From Thermomonospora echinospora (GTDB lineage: Bacteria; Actinomycetota; Actinomycetes; Streptosporangiales; Streptosporangiaceae), in NCBI RefSeq assembly GCF_900108175.1, contig NZ_FNVO01000031.1, positions 1-61,711 of the forward strand: 61,711 nucleotides of DNA. Reading direction: 5' to 3'. This document shows, one piece after another, positions 34,377 through 42,816 of this stretch. Within the stretch, counting starts at the first letter, position 1; each line of letters starts with the position of its first letter. A program made the position numbers and the translations under genes. Under the pieces are notes generated by a model that was not told where the DNA came from, made no database searches, and saw nothing but the letters and a program-made list of their open reading frames with translations.

Positions 34377-35677
34377 GCCATCAGCTCCTGCCAGCGGCCG
34401 TGGAAGGCGCGGATCGTCTTCTCGGTGCGGTCGCCGTCGGCGACGTCGCCCGGCCAGCCGGCCTCTTCCGGCGTCGGCGGGTGATGCAGGCCGCCCTCCA
34501 GCACGACCGGCAGGTCCGCCGCCACCGTGCCGGCGGCGGCCTCGGTGATCCCGACGAAGTTCTCGGTGTCGTCCACCTCGAACATCCCGGCCGGGCCGTT
34601 GGTGCGCAGGTACGCCAGGCGCGACAGGCGCAGCCAGTCCGCGTCGGCGTGCCGGGGCTGGAGCAGGAACCACAACTGCTCGGTCATGGCCGGGCCCATG
34701 GGGTAGCGCAACGTGATCCGGATGTAGCGGGCGTGGTCGCCCTTCTTGTCGACGTTGGTCTTGAAGTTCTCCAGGAAGGACATGTTGGGGAACACCGACC
34801 CGTGCCCGACCGACAGGCAGGACTGCGCCTCACGCTGTGCCTCGGACAGGTTCCGGTCGAACTCGTCCCACATCTCCTTCGGGTAGCCGAAGTAGGCCGG
34901 AGCCTTGACCTGCAGGGGCATCCGCTGGATGCGCATGGTGTGCCCGTTGCCGCAGTGGACGGTCCGTCCGGTGAAGCGGGTGCCGGTCACCTCGGCCATC
35001 TCGGCGAGGTCGTGCTGGGTGGCGAACAGTCCCAGTTCGACCGCGCTCTGGTGGGTGACGAACGTGTGGTAGCCGTCACCGGAAAGGTTCTCGCCCTCGG
35101 CCTTCCAGTTGGCCCGCACCATGGTGCGCACCGGCGGCCCCACCACCTCCAGTCCGTGGTCGAACTTGCCGAACACCGTGTGCAGGTACCAGCGCATCGG
35201 CCCGAGGTAGTCCGCCAGCGAGGGCGCCTCGGGGTCCCAGGTGGCGAACACCAGGCCGTAAATGCTGTCCACCTGAGCGGGCTGGAAGAGGCCGAGCTGG
35301 GACTTGTCGATCCCGCCCTTGCCGTACACGTCGCGCTGGAAGGTGACCCCCCGCAGCTCGCCGGTGTTGGCGTAGGTCCAGCCGTGGTAGCTGCACCGGA
35401 AGTGCGACGTGTTGCCGCGGTCCGCGCGGCACAGCGGCACCCCGCGATGCCGGCAGGTGTTGAGCAGTACGCGCACCTGCCCGGTCTCGTCCCGAGTGAC
35501 GATGACCGAGTCGCGCCCGATCCGGCGCGTCACGTAGTCGCCGGGCTCGGGGATCTCGCTCTCGTGCGCCACGAACTGCCAGCACGTCTTGAAGATCCGC
35601 ACGAGCTCCCGCCGGTGCACGTCCTCGTCGGCCCACACGCGCCGGGGCACCGTGACGTCCCTGGAGGCATCGGCCAC
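34373..35677 (-). CDS. Rieske ring-hydroxylating oxygenase, alpha subunit
   Basis: A 434-aa catalytic subunit. The Rieske cluster ligands are Cys75 and His77 (CRHRG) and Cys95 and His98 (CSYHGWTY). Mononuclear iron ligands include His204 and His209 (GDGYHTFVTH), next to the bridging Asp201. It should add O2 across an aromatic double bond to make a cis-dihydrodiol. The GTG at 35677 is chosen because GGGAGGTG lies 7 bases ahead; the long open frame upstream is antisense to the CMD gene. First gene of a leftward operon of at least twelve genes. Confidence 0.92.
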   Translation of the reverse strand: MADASRDVTVPRRVWADEDVHRRELVRIFKTCWQFVAHESEIPEPGDYVTRRIGRDSVIVTRDETGQVRVLLNTCRHRGVPLCRADRGNTSHFRCSYHGWTYANTGELRGVTFQRDVYGKGGIDKSQLGLFQPAQVDSIYGLVFATWDPEAPSLADYLGPMRWYLHTVFGKFDHGLEVVGPPVRTMVRANWKAEGENLSGDGYHTFVTHQSAVELGLFATQHDLAEMAEVTGTRFTGRTVHCGNGHTMRIQRMPLQVKAPAYFGYPKEMWDEFDRNLSEAQREAQSCLSVGHGSVFPNMSFLENFKTNVDKKGDHARYIRITLRYPMGPAMTEQLWFLLQPRHADADWLRLSRLAYLRTNGPAGMFEVDDTENFVGITEAAAGTVAADLPVVLEGGLHHPPTPEEAGWPGDVADGDRTEKTIRAFHGRWQELMA

Positions 35678-35712
35678 CGGGTTCACCTCCCGCGTCGAAG
35701 TAGCTGGTTGAG

Positions 35713-35742
35713 AGTATTTGTCCTCTGTAATACAAATGTCAA
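35713..35742 (-). promoter_or_regulatory. promoter with embedded GntR-type operator, Rieske operon
   Basis: On the minus strand TTGACA (35742-35737) and AATACT (35718-35713) are 18 bases apart, and the spacer is filled by TTTGTATTACAGAGGACA. The same arrangement occurs at 41768-41797. The operator core 35716-35737 also has ATTTGT/ACAAAT end arms. A regulator bound here would block polymerase directly. The site serves a gap shared with the rightward CMD gene, so it may control both. Confidence 0.65.
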
Positions 35743-35792
35743 GTCGTCGGCATCGGCCGGCGCACCCGTCACCAACTGCGGAGGAAGCTGAG

Positions 35793-36392
35793 ATGACCGG
35801 TCGGCACGGACGCCTTCCCTGGTACGACCCGGCGGACCTGGACGACGCCCGCCGGGCCGTCCACGACGAGATCGCCGGCGGGCCGCGGGCCGCAGGGCCG
35901 CAGGCCTTCCGCCTGACCGGTCCCGGCGGGCGGCTGGAGGGACCGTTCAACGCGATGCTGATCGCGCCCGGCGTCGGCGGGCCGCTGCAACGGCTCGGCG
36001 CCGCGATCCGGTACGCCACCGGCCTGCCGGACCGCTGGCGCGAGATCGCGATCCTGGAGGTCGCCGTGGCCCGGCGCAGCGACTTCGAGTGGTACGCCCA
36101 CGAGCGGGTCGGCCGGGCCGCCGGGCTGACCGACGACGAACTGGCCGCGCTCCGCACCGGCCACGACGCCCCCGACCTGGACGACGCCGAACGGACCGTC
36201 CGCCAGGTCTGCCGAGCCCTGCTGACCGAACGAGACCTCGACGACGTCCTGTACGAACGCGCCATCACCGACCTGGGCCTGGAACGGCTCTACGAGCTGG
36301 TCGTGCTGGTGGGCTACTACGACACCCTCGCCCTGTCCCTGCGGGTGTTCCGGACGCCCCTGCCCGACGGCGAACCGCCGGTCTTCGACTGA
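35793..36392 (+). CDS. carboxymuconolactone decarboxylase (CMD) family protein
   Basis: A 199-aa protein of the CMD/AhpD fold. The region ATGLPDRWREIAILEVAVARRSDFEWYAHERVG matches the CMD core with the conserved Glu and His, but the CxxC of AhpD peroxidases is absent. True decarboxylases act in the beta-ketoadipate pathway; many homologues are of unknown function. GGAGG lies ahead of the ATG. It is divergent from the Rieske operon and alone on its strand, with strong hairpins downstream. Confidence 0.8.
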   Translation: MTGRHGRLPWYDPADLDDARRAVHDEIAGGPRAAGPQAFRLTGPGGRLEGPFNAMLIAPGVGGPLQRLGAAIRYATGLPDRWREIAILEVAVARRSDFEWYAHERVGRAAGLTDDELAALRTGHDAPDLDDAERTVRQVCRALLTERDLDDVLYERAITDLGLERLYELVVLVGYYDTLALSLRVFRTPLPDGEPPVFD

Positions 36393-36396
36393 CCGG

Positions 36397-36432
36397 CCCA
36401 AAACCCGGCGGGAGCCCAAAACCCGGCGGGAG
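36397..36432 (+). repeat. two tandem copies of an 18-bp unit
   Basis: CCCAAAACCCGGCGGGAG occurs twice head to tail directly after the CMD stop codon. The GCGGGAG part of each copy can pair with the downstream GCTCCCGC arm of the terminator hairpins, so the repeat probably arose from terminator duplication. Confidence 0.7.
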
Positions 36433-36452
36433 CATGGCGCCGCTCCCGCCGG
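36423..36452. terminator. hairpin 1 between converging CMD and SDR genes
   Basis: An 11-bp stem (CCGGCGGGAGC and its complement) with an 8-base loop, about 30 bases after the CMD stop. Its arms share sequence with hairpin 2, suggesting duplication. Confidence 0.6.
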
Positions 36453-36506
36453 TCCCCTTCATGGACCGCGGGATCCGTCCATGCGCGGATCGCTGCGCAG
36501 TGCAGC

Positions 36507-36541
36507 GGACCGGCGGGAGCGGCTCGTGCTCCCGCCGGTCC
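36507..36541. terminator. hairpin 2 between converging CMD and SDR genes
   Basis: A 14-bp perfect stem (GGACCGGCGGGAGC and its complement) with a 7-base loop, ending five bases before the stop of the leftward SDR gene. It can act for both directions. Confidence 0.65.
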
Positions 36542-36546
36542 TGTGG

Positions 36547-37296
36547 TCAGCGGACCGCGAGGCCGCCGTCCATGCGCAGTACCTCGCCGGTCATGCCGCG
36601 CGCCGCGGCTGAGGCCAGGTACACGTAGGACTCGGCGAGTTCGGCGGGAGCGAGCACCGATCCCAGGGGGTTCAGTGCGGCCACGCCCGCCACGGCCGCG
36701 GCCGGGTCGGTGAACACGTCGCCTCCGTCGGCCGAGCGCAGGCCGGTCGGCATTCCGCCGGGTGCCACCCCGTTGACCCGTACGTCGGGGGCGAGCCGGT
36801 GGGCCGCCCAACGCAGAACGCCCACGAGTGCGTGCTTGGCCGCGGTGTAGGCGATGCCCGCGTGATTGTCCCCCACGAAGTGCGCTGCGTCCGACAACGT
36901 CATCACGACGCTGCCCTTCGCCCTGACCAGCTCGGGCGCGGCGGCCCGGAGGGCGAGCACGTAGCCGAGGACGTCCACCTCCAGCACCCGCCGCGTCCGC
37001 TCCGCCAGCTCGTCCGGGTCGGCGTCCAGACCCAGCTCACCGTCGTGGATCCCGGCGTTGGGCACCAGCACGTCCAGGCCGCCGGTCTCCCGTACGGCCG
37101 CCTGGACGGCGCGTTCGTGGACGTCGGGGTCCCGGACGTCCCCAGTGACCGACACGTGGGCGTCCGGGCTCGGCACCAGATCCACGCCCACCACATGGGC
37201 GCCCCGCGCGGCGAAGGCCCGCGCGACCGCTGCCCCGATGCCCGAGGCACAGCCGGTCACGACGACCGAACGCGGGGCGTCGGCGCCGGCCGTCAT
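36547..37296 (-). CDS. cis-dihydrodiol dehydrogenase (BphB-like SDR)
   Basis: A 249-aa SDR with VVVTGCASGIGAAVARAFAARGA, GDVRDPDVHERAVQAA, LVPNAGIHDGELGLDADPDE, Ser in TLSDAAHF, the YTAAKHALVG Tyr/Lys pair and VNGVAPGGMPTGLR. The GDVR, PNAGI and VNGV.GGM..GLR blocks are those of BphB-type cis-dihydrobiphenyldiol dehydrogenases rather than general SDRs. It should rearomatise the dihydrodiol made by the Rieske oxygenase to a catechol. The start overlaps the stop of the CoxG-like gene (ATGA), so it is the last gene of the molybdenum-hydroxylase operon. Confidence 0.87.
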   Translation of the reverse strand: MTAGADAPRSVVVTGCASGIGAAVARAFAARGAHVVGVDLVPSPDAHVSVTGDVRDPDVHERAVQAAVRETGGLDVLVPNAGIHDGELGLDADPDELAERTRRVLEVDVLGYVLALRAAAPELVRAKGSVVMTLSDAAHFVGDNHAGIAYTAAKHALVGVLRWAAHRLAPDVRVNGVAPGGMPTGLRSADGGDVFTDPAAAVAGVAALNPLGSVLAPAELAESYVYLASAAARGMTGEVLRMDGGLAVR

Positions 37297-37985
37297 TTGC
37301 CGCGCGTGGCGCGGCCGAGCAGCAGCCCGATCACCAGGGCGAGCAGCAGCGCCGCGGCGGTCTGGGCGTAGGTGCGCGTCCGGCCCGCCATGACGGCGCC
37401 GAGCACGTCGAACGGCTCCGGCTCGGCCGGCCGGGGAGCCGCCCGGACGGGCTCCGGAGCGGGCGCGGCGGCCGGCGGCGACGGTTCGGCGGGCACCGCG
37501 GCGACCGGCGGCTCCCCGGCCGGCGGCTCCGGCGGGGCGGGCGGGGCGACGATCTCGGTGGCGAGGTTGGCGGCGAACTGGTCGATCAGCCGGGCCGAGA
37601 CGTCGGCGAGGATACCCCGCCCGAACTGGGCCGCCTTGCCGGTGATGGACAGTTCGGTGGTCACCTCCACCCGGGTCCCGTCATCGGTCGGGACCAGCCG
37701 CATCTCGACCTGGGCGGAGGCCCGCCCCGCCCCGCGCTGCTCCTTGCCACTGGCGGTGATCCGCGCGGTGTGCGCGGCCTCGTCGGTGACGGTCACGGTG
37801 GCCTGCCCGGTGTAGGAGGCGGTGATCGACCCGATCTTGATCTTCACCCGGCCGGTGTAGGCGTCGCCGTCCTGCCCGTCGAGGACGGTGCCCGGCAGGC
37901 AGGGGGCGATGCGGGGGACGTCGAGCAGGATGTCCCACGCCTCCCGTACCGGGACCGGGACGTGGAAAGCGTTGTCCAGACGCAC
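37293..37985 (-). CDS. CoxG-like SRPBCC protein with C-terminal membrane anchor
   Basis: A 230-aa protein. Residues 1-145 are a CoxG/SRPBCC domain (VPVREAWDILLDVPRIAPCLPG, YTGRVKIKIGSITASYTGQA, VEVTTELSITGKAAQFGRG). A Pro/Ala/Glu-rich linker follows, then one C-terminal helix (TAAALLLALVIGLLLGRAT). In CO dehydrogenase operons CoxG anchors the enzyme to the membrane; the same role is likely for this hydroxylase, placing it near its electron acceptor. It is encoded four bases after the large subunit stop. Confidence 0.87.
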   Translation of the reverse strand: MRLDNAFHVPVPVREAWDILLDVPRIAPCLPGTVLDGQDGDAYTGRVKIKIGSITASYTGQATVTVTDEAAHTARITASGKEQRGAGRASAQVEMRLVPTDDGTRVEVTTELSITGKAAQFGRGILADVSARLIDQFAANLATEIVAPPAPPEPPAGEPPVAAVPAEPSPPAAAPAPEPVRAAPRPAEPEPFDVLGAVMAGRTRTYAQTAAALLLALVIGLLLGRATRGK

Positions 37986-37989
37986 TGGC

Positions 37990-40338
37990 TCACTCCTTCG
38001 TTGTGGGGTCGTCGTGCAGCCCGGCCTCGTGGATGAGCGTCCACATCCGGGACGGCGACAGGGGGGTCTCGACCAGCCGTTCGGCGATCTCGGGCACCGC
38101 CGCCGCGACCGCGTTGCCGACGGTGACCGGGGACAGGATGGTGCCGCCCTCGCCCAGGCCCTTCATCCCGCCGGGGATGTGGGGGGCGGGCGTGCACATG
38201 TGCGCGACGTCCATGTCGGGGACGTCCTCGGCCGTCGGCATCACGTAGTCGAGGTAGGAGGTGGTGATCGGCTGTCCGGACGGGTCGTAGCGCATCTCCT
38301 CGTGCAGTGCGATGCCCATTCCGTGCGCGACGCCGCCGATCACCTGGCCGTCGGCGATCATCGGGTTGACCACGGTGCCGGCGTCGTGGACCAGCCAGTA
38401 GTCCTCGATGCGCACCTGGCCGGTGTCCAGGTCGACGGCCACGGCCGCGGCGTGCGCGGCGTAGGAGTAGGAGACGTTCTCGGGGTCGTGGACGTCCTTC
38501 TCCTCCAGGTCGGCGCGTTCGCCCTCCGGCAGGTCCCAGCCGAGCCAGGCGCGGCCGGCGATGTCGGCCAGCGTCAGCGAACTGTCCGGCACCCCCTTCA
38601 CGCTGAACACGCCCTCCTCCACCTCGATGTCGCCGGGGGCTGCCTCCAGCCGGTGCGCGGCGATACGGACGAGGCGTTCGTGCAGCCGGGCCCCGGCGCG
38701 AACGACCGCTCCGCCGCCGACCACCATCGACCGGCTGGCGATGGAGCCGGACGCCGAGTACGGGGCGGTCGCGGTGTCGCCGAGCTGGACACGCACCGCA
38801 CTCATCGGCACGCGCAGTTGCTCGGCGGCGAGCTGGGCCAGCGTCGTCTCGATGCCCTGCCCCATCCCGACCACGCCGGAGGTCACCAGTACCGACCCGT
38901 CCGGCTCCACCCGCACCACGCCGGTCTCGTAACCGCCGAGGTGGAAGCCGACGAGCTGCTGGGTGGAGGACGGGCCGAGGCCGGTGAACTCCACATGGGT
39001 GGCGACGCCGATCCCCCGGCGGATCCGCCCCTGCGACGGCCGCGCCCGTTTGTCGATCTCCACGGCGACCCGGTGCAGCGCCTCGGGATAGTCGCCGGAG
39101 TCGTAACGCTGGTGGGTACGGGTCTCGTAGGGCAGGTCCCCGGGTTCGAGCATGTTGCGCAGCCGCAGCTCCACCGGGTCCATCCCCAGTTCGCGGGCCG
39201 CCTCGTCCACCAGGCGCTCACGCACCCACGACGCCTCCTGCATCCCGAAGCCCCGCATGGCCCCGGTCGGGGTCGTGGTGGTGACCACCCCGGTGATCGT
39301 GGTGCCGGCGCGTTCGAAGCGGTACGGGCCGGGCAGCATGATCGAGGAGATCCGGAACGGCCCGGTCCCGACGTTGGAGGCGTGCGCGCCGCAGTTGCCG
39401 ACGATGTCGCTGTGGATCGCCAGGAACCGGCCGTCGGCGTCGGTGGCCAGGCGGGCGCGGTGCACGACGTCGCGGGCGTGGAAGGTCGCGCCGAAGTGCT
39501 CGCCGCGGTCCTCGATCCACTTCACCGGACGGCCCGTGATCATGGCCGCCAGGCAGGTCAGCGCCTCGTCGGCGTACAGGTGCTCCTTGGCCCCGAAGCC
39601 CCCGCCGACGTCCCGGGCGATCACCCGCACCTGGTCGGTGCGCAGGCCGAGCACCACCGCCAGGTGGTCCCGCACGTGGTGGGAGACCTGGGTGGAGGTC
39701 CACACGGTCAGCGTCTCCAGGCCGGCGTCCCAGCGGGCCACCACCCCGCGGGGCTCGATGGGGTTGACGGCCAAGCGCTGCACCCGGAGTCTGCGCTCCA
39801 CCACGTGCGCCGCGCCGGCGAAGACCTGCTCGATCTCCTCGCCGGTGTCACCGATGCTGTAGGAGGCGACCACGTTGGTGCCCCATTCGGGGTAGAGCAG
39901 CGGGGCGCCGTCGGCCAGCGCCTCCTCGGCGTCCACGACCGCGTCCAGTTCCTCGTAGCCGATGTCGACGAGGTCGAGGGCGTCCTCGGCGGCGGCCCGG
40001 CTGTCGGCGACCACCACCCCGAGCGGCTGCCCGACGTAGCGGACCTCCCGGGACACCACGGGGACCGCCGTGTGCCGCTGCCCCGGGGCCAGCCACACCA
40101 GGGGCAGCTCCCCGAGCCGGGCCATCGCCTGGTCGAGCGTGATCACCGCGTGAACGTCCTCGTCCGCCAGCGCCTCGTCGACCTCAAGCCGTTCCACCCG
40201 GCCGTGCGCGATGGACGAGCGCACCATGACGGCGTGCAGCATGCCGGGCAGCGAGATGTCGTCGATGTAGGTTCCCTGACCGCTGAGCAGCCGGGGGTCG
40301 TTGAGGCGCGGCACCCGCGCGCCGACCAGCCGGTTCAC
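37990..40338 (-). CDS. molybdenum hydroxylase large (Moco) subunit, xanthine dehydrogenase/CoxL family
   Basis: A 782-aa molybdopterin subunit. Visible are RLLSGQGTYIDDISLPGMLHA, RDVGGGFGAKEHLYADEALT, TGAMRGFGMQEASWVRERL and the C-terminal GGMKGLGEGGTILSPV holding the catalytic Glu. The true CO dehydrogenase active-site loop AYxCSFR is absent and reads TGAMRGFG, so this is a hydroxylase of another substrate, probably an N-heteroaromatic ring or an aldehyde. It works with the small and medium subunits encoded just upstream. The GTG at 40338 overlaps the small-subunit stop (GTGA). Confidence 0.9.
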   Translation of the reverse strand: MNRLVGARVPRLNDPRLLSGQGTYIDDISLPGMLHAVMVRSSIAHGRVERLEVDEALADEDVHAVITLDQAMARLGELPLVWLAPGQRHTAVPVVSREVRYVGQPLGVVVADSRAAAEDALDLVDIGYEELDAVVDAEEALADGAPLLYPEWGTNVVASYSIGDTGEEIEQVFAGAAHVVERRLRVQRLAVNPIEPRGVVARWDAGLETLTVWTSTQVSHHVRDHLAVVLGLRTDQVRVIARDVGGGFGAKEHLYADEALTCLAAMITGRPVKWIEDRGEHFGATFHARDVVHRARLATDADGRFLAIHSDIVGNCGAHASNVGTGPFRISSIMLPGPYRFERAGTTITGVVTTTTPTGAMRGFGMQEASWVRERLVDEAARELGMDPVELRLRNMLEPGDLPYETRTHQRYDSGDYPEALHRVAVEIDKRARPSQGRIRRGIGVATHVEFTGLGPSSTQQLVGFHLGGYETGVVRVEPDGSVLVTSGVVGMGQGIETTLAQLAAEQLRVPMSAVRVQLGDTATAPYSASGSIASRSMVVGGGAVVRAGARLHERLVRIAAHRLEAAPGDIEVEEGVFSVKGVPDSSLTLADIAGRAWLGWDLPEGERADLEEKDVHDPENVSYSYAAHAAAVAVDLDTGQVRIEDYWLVHDAGTVVNPMIADGQVIGGVAHGMGIALHEEMRYDPSGQPITTSYLDYVMPTAEDVPDMDVAHMCTPAPHIPGGMKGLGEGGTILSPVTVGNAVAAAVPEIAERLVETPLSPSRMWTLIHEAGLHDDPTTKE

Positions 40339-40847
40339 GCCGGGGTCTCCTCTCCATGCGGCGCCGCCGCCTCGTGCTCCAGTTCGGCCCAGCGCAGGCG
40401 GATGGCCGCGCGGATGCCCTGGTAGCCGGTGCAGCGGCAGATGTGGCCGCCGAGGACGTCCGTGCACGCCCGTTCACAGGAGACGCCGTCGCGTTCGGCG
40501 GCCAGCAGGCTCATGAGGATGCCCGGGGTGCAGAACCCGCACTGCAACCCGTGCTCGTCGCGCATGGCCTGCTGCATCCGCGACAGCTCGCCCTCGGGGG
40601 CCAGCCCCTCCACGGTCTCCACCGCCGAGCCGTCCACCTGGACGGCGAGCGTGAGGCAGGACCGCAGCGGCACGCCGTCCACCAGGACGGTGCACGCTCC
40701 GCACACCCCGTGCTCGCATCCGACATGGGTACCGGTGAAGCCGAGCTCGTGCCGCAGGAAGTCCGACAGCAGCGTGCGGACCTCCGTCCGCCGCGTCAGC
40801 TCCCGCCCGTTCACCGACACCGTCACCTCGCGTGTCTCGGCCTTCAC
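40335..40847 (-). CDS. molybdenum hydroxylase small [2Fe-2S] subunit
   Basis: A 170-aa iron-sulfur subunit with two clusters. The plant-type cluster uses Cys44, Cys49, Cys52 and Cys64 (GCEHGVCGACTV). The second uses Cys103, Cys106, Cys137 and Cys139 (LQCGFCTPG and CRCTGYQGIRAAI). It relays electrons from the molybdenum centre to FAD. Its start at 40847 overlaps the medium-subunit stop (ATGA). Confidence 0.93.
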   Translation of the reverse strand: MKAETREVTVSVNGRELTRRTEVRTLLSDFLRHELGFTGTHVGCEHGVCGACTVLVDGVPLRSCLTLAVQVDGSAVETVEGLAPEGELSRMQQAMRDEHGLQCGFCTPGILMSLLAAERDGVSCERACTDVLGGHICRCTGYQGIRAAIRLRWAELEHEAAAPHGEETPA

Positions 40848-41728
40848 GCCGCCGCTCCCTTCCGTCCCCGCTGCGCCTGGCCTGGCCAGGACTCGATCGT
40901 GCGGCGCACCAGCGTCGCCAGGATCGCCCGCCGGAAGTCACCGCTGCCGTGCACGTCCGAGGGCGGATCGACGGCCCGGCCCGCCAGTTCGCCGGCCTCA
41001 CGCGCCGTCTCGGGTCCCAGGACGGACCCGGTGAGCGCCGCCTCCACCTCCCGCAGCCGCAGGGGCCGGTCGCCGACCCCGGTCGCCGCGAGCCGCGCCT
41101 GGCGCACGGCGCCGTCCGCCAGGCTCAGGCCCAGGCAGACGCCGGCCACCGGGAAGTCGCCGTGGTGGCGGGCGAACTCGACCCAGCGGAACTCCAGCTC
41201 CGGCCGTACTGGGAAGACCACCTCGGTCACCAGCTCCTCGGGTTCGCGCGCCGTGGTGAAGACCGAAACGAAGAACTCCTCCCAGCCGACCGTGCGCTCC
41301 TCCTCCGCCGACCGCAGCACCACCGCGCCGTCCACGGCGGCGAGCACCGCGGGCAGCTCCGACGACGGGTCGGCGTGCGCGATGTTGCCGCCGATCGTGG
41401 TGCGGCTGCGAATCTGCGGATGGGCGATGTGCCGTACGGCCTCGGCCAGCACGGGCAGTGCGCCCGCCACCGCCGGATCCCGCTCCACCGCCGCGGCGCG
41501 GACCAACGCGCCGACCCGGACCGCCCCGGCGTCGACGCGCAGCGCGTCCAGGCCGGGCACCCGGTTGACGTCCACGACCACCTCGGGGCGCGCCAGCCGC
41601 ATGTTGAGCAACGGGACCAGGCTCTGGCCCCCCGCGAGCACGCTGGCGTCGTCACCGTGGTCGGCGAGCGCGCCGAGTGCCTCCTCTAGTGTGCGCGGAT
41701 CCAGGTACGAGAACACCGCCGGCTTCAC
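40844..41728 (-). CDS. molybdenum hydroxylase medium (FAD) subunit
   Basis: A 294-aa FAD subunit of the CoxM type: YLDPRTLEEALGAL, the FAD loops VLAGGQSLVPLLNMRLARP and TTIGGNIAHADPSSELPAVL, and VEFARHHGDFPVAGVCLGL. The GTG at 41728 has AAGGGGG just ahead and is preferred to an ATG at 41752. The order medium-small-large then CoxG and SDR makes one leftward operon with a promoter at 41768-41797. Form and order resemble xanthine dehydrogenase-like and CODH-like operons. Confidence 0.92.
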   Translation of the reverse strand: MKPAVFSYLDPRTLEEALGALADHGDDASVLAGGQSLVPLLNMRLARPEVVVDVNRVPGLDALRVDAGAVRVGALVRAAAVERDPAVAGALPVLAEAVRHIAHPQIRSRTTIGGNIAHADPSSELPAVLAAVDGAVVLRSAEEERTVGWEEFFVSVFTTAREPEELVTEVVFPVRPELEFRWVEFARHHGDFPVAGVCLGLSLADGAVRQARLAATGVGDRPLRLREVEAALTGSVLGPETAREAGELAGRAVDPPSDVHGSGDFRRAILATLVRRTIESWPGQAQRGRKGAAA

Positions 41729-41767
41729 ACGCCCCCCTTCCCGGGGAAACATCAGGACAACTCCCCG

Positions 41768-41797
41768 CATTTTTGTCCTCTGTATGACAGAATGCAA
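41768..41797 (-). promoter_or_regulatory. promoter with embedded GntR-type operator, molybdenum hydroxylase operon
   Basis: On the minus strand TTGCAT (41797-41792) and AAAATG (41773-41768) are 18 bases apart with TCTGTCATACAGAGGACA between them, matching the Rieske promoter at 35713-35742 base for base in most of the operator. It lies in the gap shared with the rightward GntR gene, so autoregulation is likely. Confidence 0.6.
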
Positions 41798-41947
41798 GTG
41801 TCCGGCCTGGGAACTTTCCGCCTCCGGCCGCCCCGAGCGGCGATCCGCCCCGGGCGAGGGGCCGGTGAACTCGGTATGATGAATGACAGTGTTCGCCGGC
41901 CGCCCCGGTCCACCGCACGGCGAACCCGGACACCGAGGAGACGCCAC

Positions 41948-42742
41948 ATGACCGGCTCCCAGAGCCGCCGCGGCGGGCGCGGCACCGCGGGCGTCCTGCC
42001 CCGGATCGGTAACGGCTCGCTGGCCGAGCAGACCACCCGGGCGCTACTGGAAGCGATCATGGAACGGCGCTTCCCTGGGGACCGGCTGCCGAACGAGCCC
42101 GCCCTTGCCGAGCAACTCGGCGTCAGCCGCACCACGATCCGGACGGCACTGCAGACCCTGGAACGGCTCGGCGTCGTCAGCCGGGCGCCCGCCCGGGGCA
42201 CCCAGGTGCGGCCGCACATCGGCCGCGAGAGCATCCTGCTGCACCGGCTCATCGGCTTCCGGGGGATGCTGGAGGCCGGTCACGACGACGTCCGCATCGA
42301 GGAGCGGATGGACGTCCGCGAGCATGGCACCGAGCCGGCGATGCAGGCCCTCGGCCTCGACGCCGCCACCCCCATGGTGGTCCACGACAAGACGATCGTC
42401 GCCGACGGGCGGCCCGCGGTCCACTTGTTCCAGGAGGTGCCGCTGGAGTACGTGGCCGAGGACGCGCGCCGCAGGCTCACCACGGGGCGCCGGTTCGACA
42501 TCCCCGACAGCATCTTCGAGTTCAGCCGGTCCTGGCCCGGCCGGGAGATCGACCACTCGGTGGTCGAACTGGTCCCCGCCGTGGTGCCGGACGACCCGGA
42601 CTTCCCACTCGACCTCGCCCCGGGCACGCCGCACATCGTGCTGCGGGAGATCCACTACTCGGCGGCCAACGAGGCGGTCGCCTACTCCCGCGAGATCGTC
42701 AACGACGAGCTGATCCGGTTCCGCCTGGTCCGCAGCCGCTGA
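41948..42742 (+). CDS. GntR-family regulator, HutC/UTRA type
   Basis: A 264-aa regulator. The winged-helix domain spans about residues 20-85 (TTRALLEAIMERRFPGDRLP, NEPALAEQLGVSRTTIRTAL, LERLGVVSRAPARGTQV). The rest is a UTRA-like ligand domain ending HIVLREIHYSAANEAVAYSREIVND. GAGGAG lies before the ATG at 41948; in-frame ATGs upstream (41876, 41879) lack such a site. It is divergent from the hydroxylase operon and the most likely reader of the TTTGTMWTACAGAGGACAAA-like sites. Confidence 0.88.
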   Translation: MTGSQSRRGGRGTAGVLPRIGNGSLAEQTTRALLEAIMERRFPGDRLPNEPALAEQLGVSRTTIRTALQTLERLGVVSRAPARGTQVRPHIGRESILLHRLIGFRGMLEAGHDDVRIEERMDVREHGTEPAMQALGLDAATPMVVHDKTIVADGRPAVHLFQEVPLEYVAEDARRRLTTGRRFDIPDSIFEFSRSWPGREIDHSVVELVPAVVPDDPDFPLDLAPGTPHIVLREIHYSAANEAVAYSREIVNDELIRFRLVRSR

Positions 42743-42785
42743 TCCGGCCGCCCCGGCGGCGGCCGGCACTTCCCCGGCCCGCTAT

Positions 42786-42807
42786 CTTTGTCATACATAG
42801 ATCAAAG
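42786..42807. promoter_or_regulatory. GntR-type operator before the quinone oxidoreductase gene
   Basis: CTTTGTCATACATAGATCAAAG matches the shared operator (TTTGTMWTACA, then G, then CAAA) and has CTTTG/CAAAG end arms. It ends ten bases before the ATG, overlapping the ribosome site, so binding would block transcript start or elongation. Confidence 0.6.
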
Positions 42808-42816
42808 GAGGCGGAG

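Noticed and set aside
37888-40425. 845-codon rightward open frame opposite the molybdenum hydroxylase large subunit
   Set aside because: It is rich in Gly, Val, Arg, His and Asp as expected for the antisense of a GC-rich gene and has no domain; the opposite strand carries a complete, motif-bearing enzyme.
37990-41728. Aerobic carbon monoxide dehydrogenase
   Set aside because: Subunit order and CoxG fit, but the large subunit has TGAMRGFG instead of the AYxCSFR active-site loop, and the neighbours are aromatic catabolic genes.
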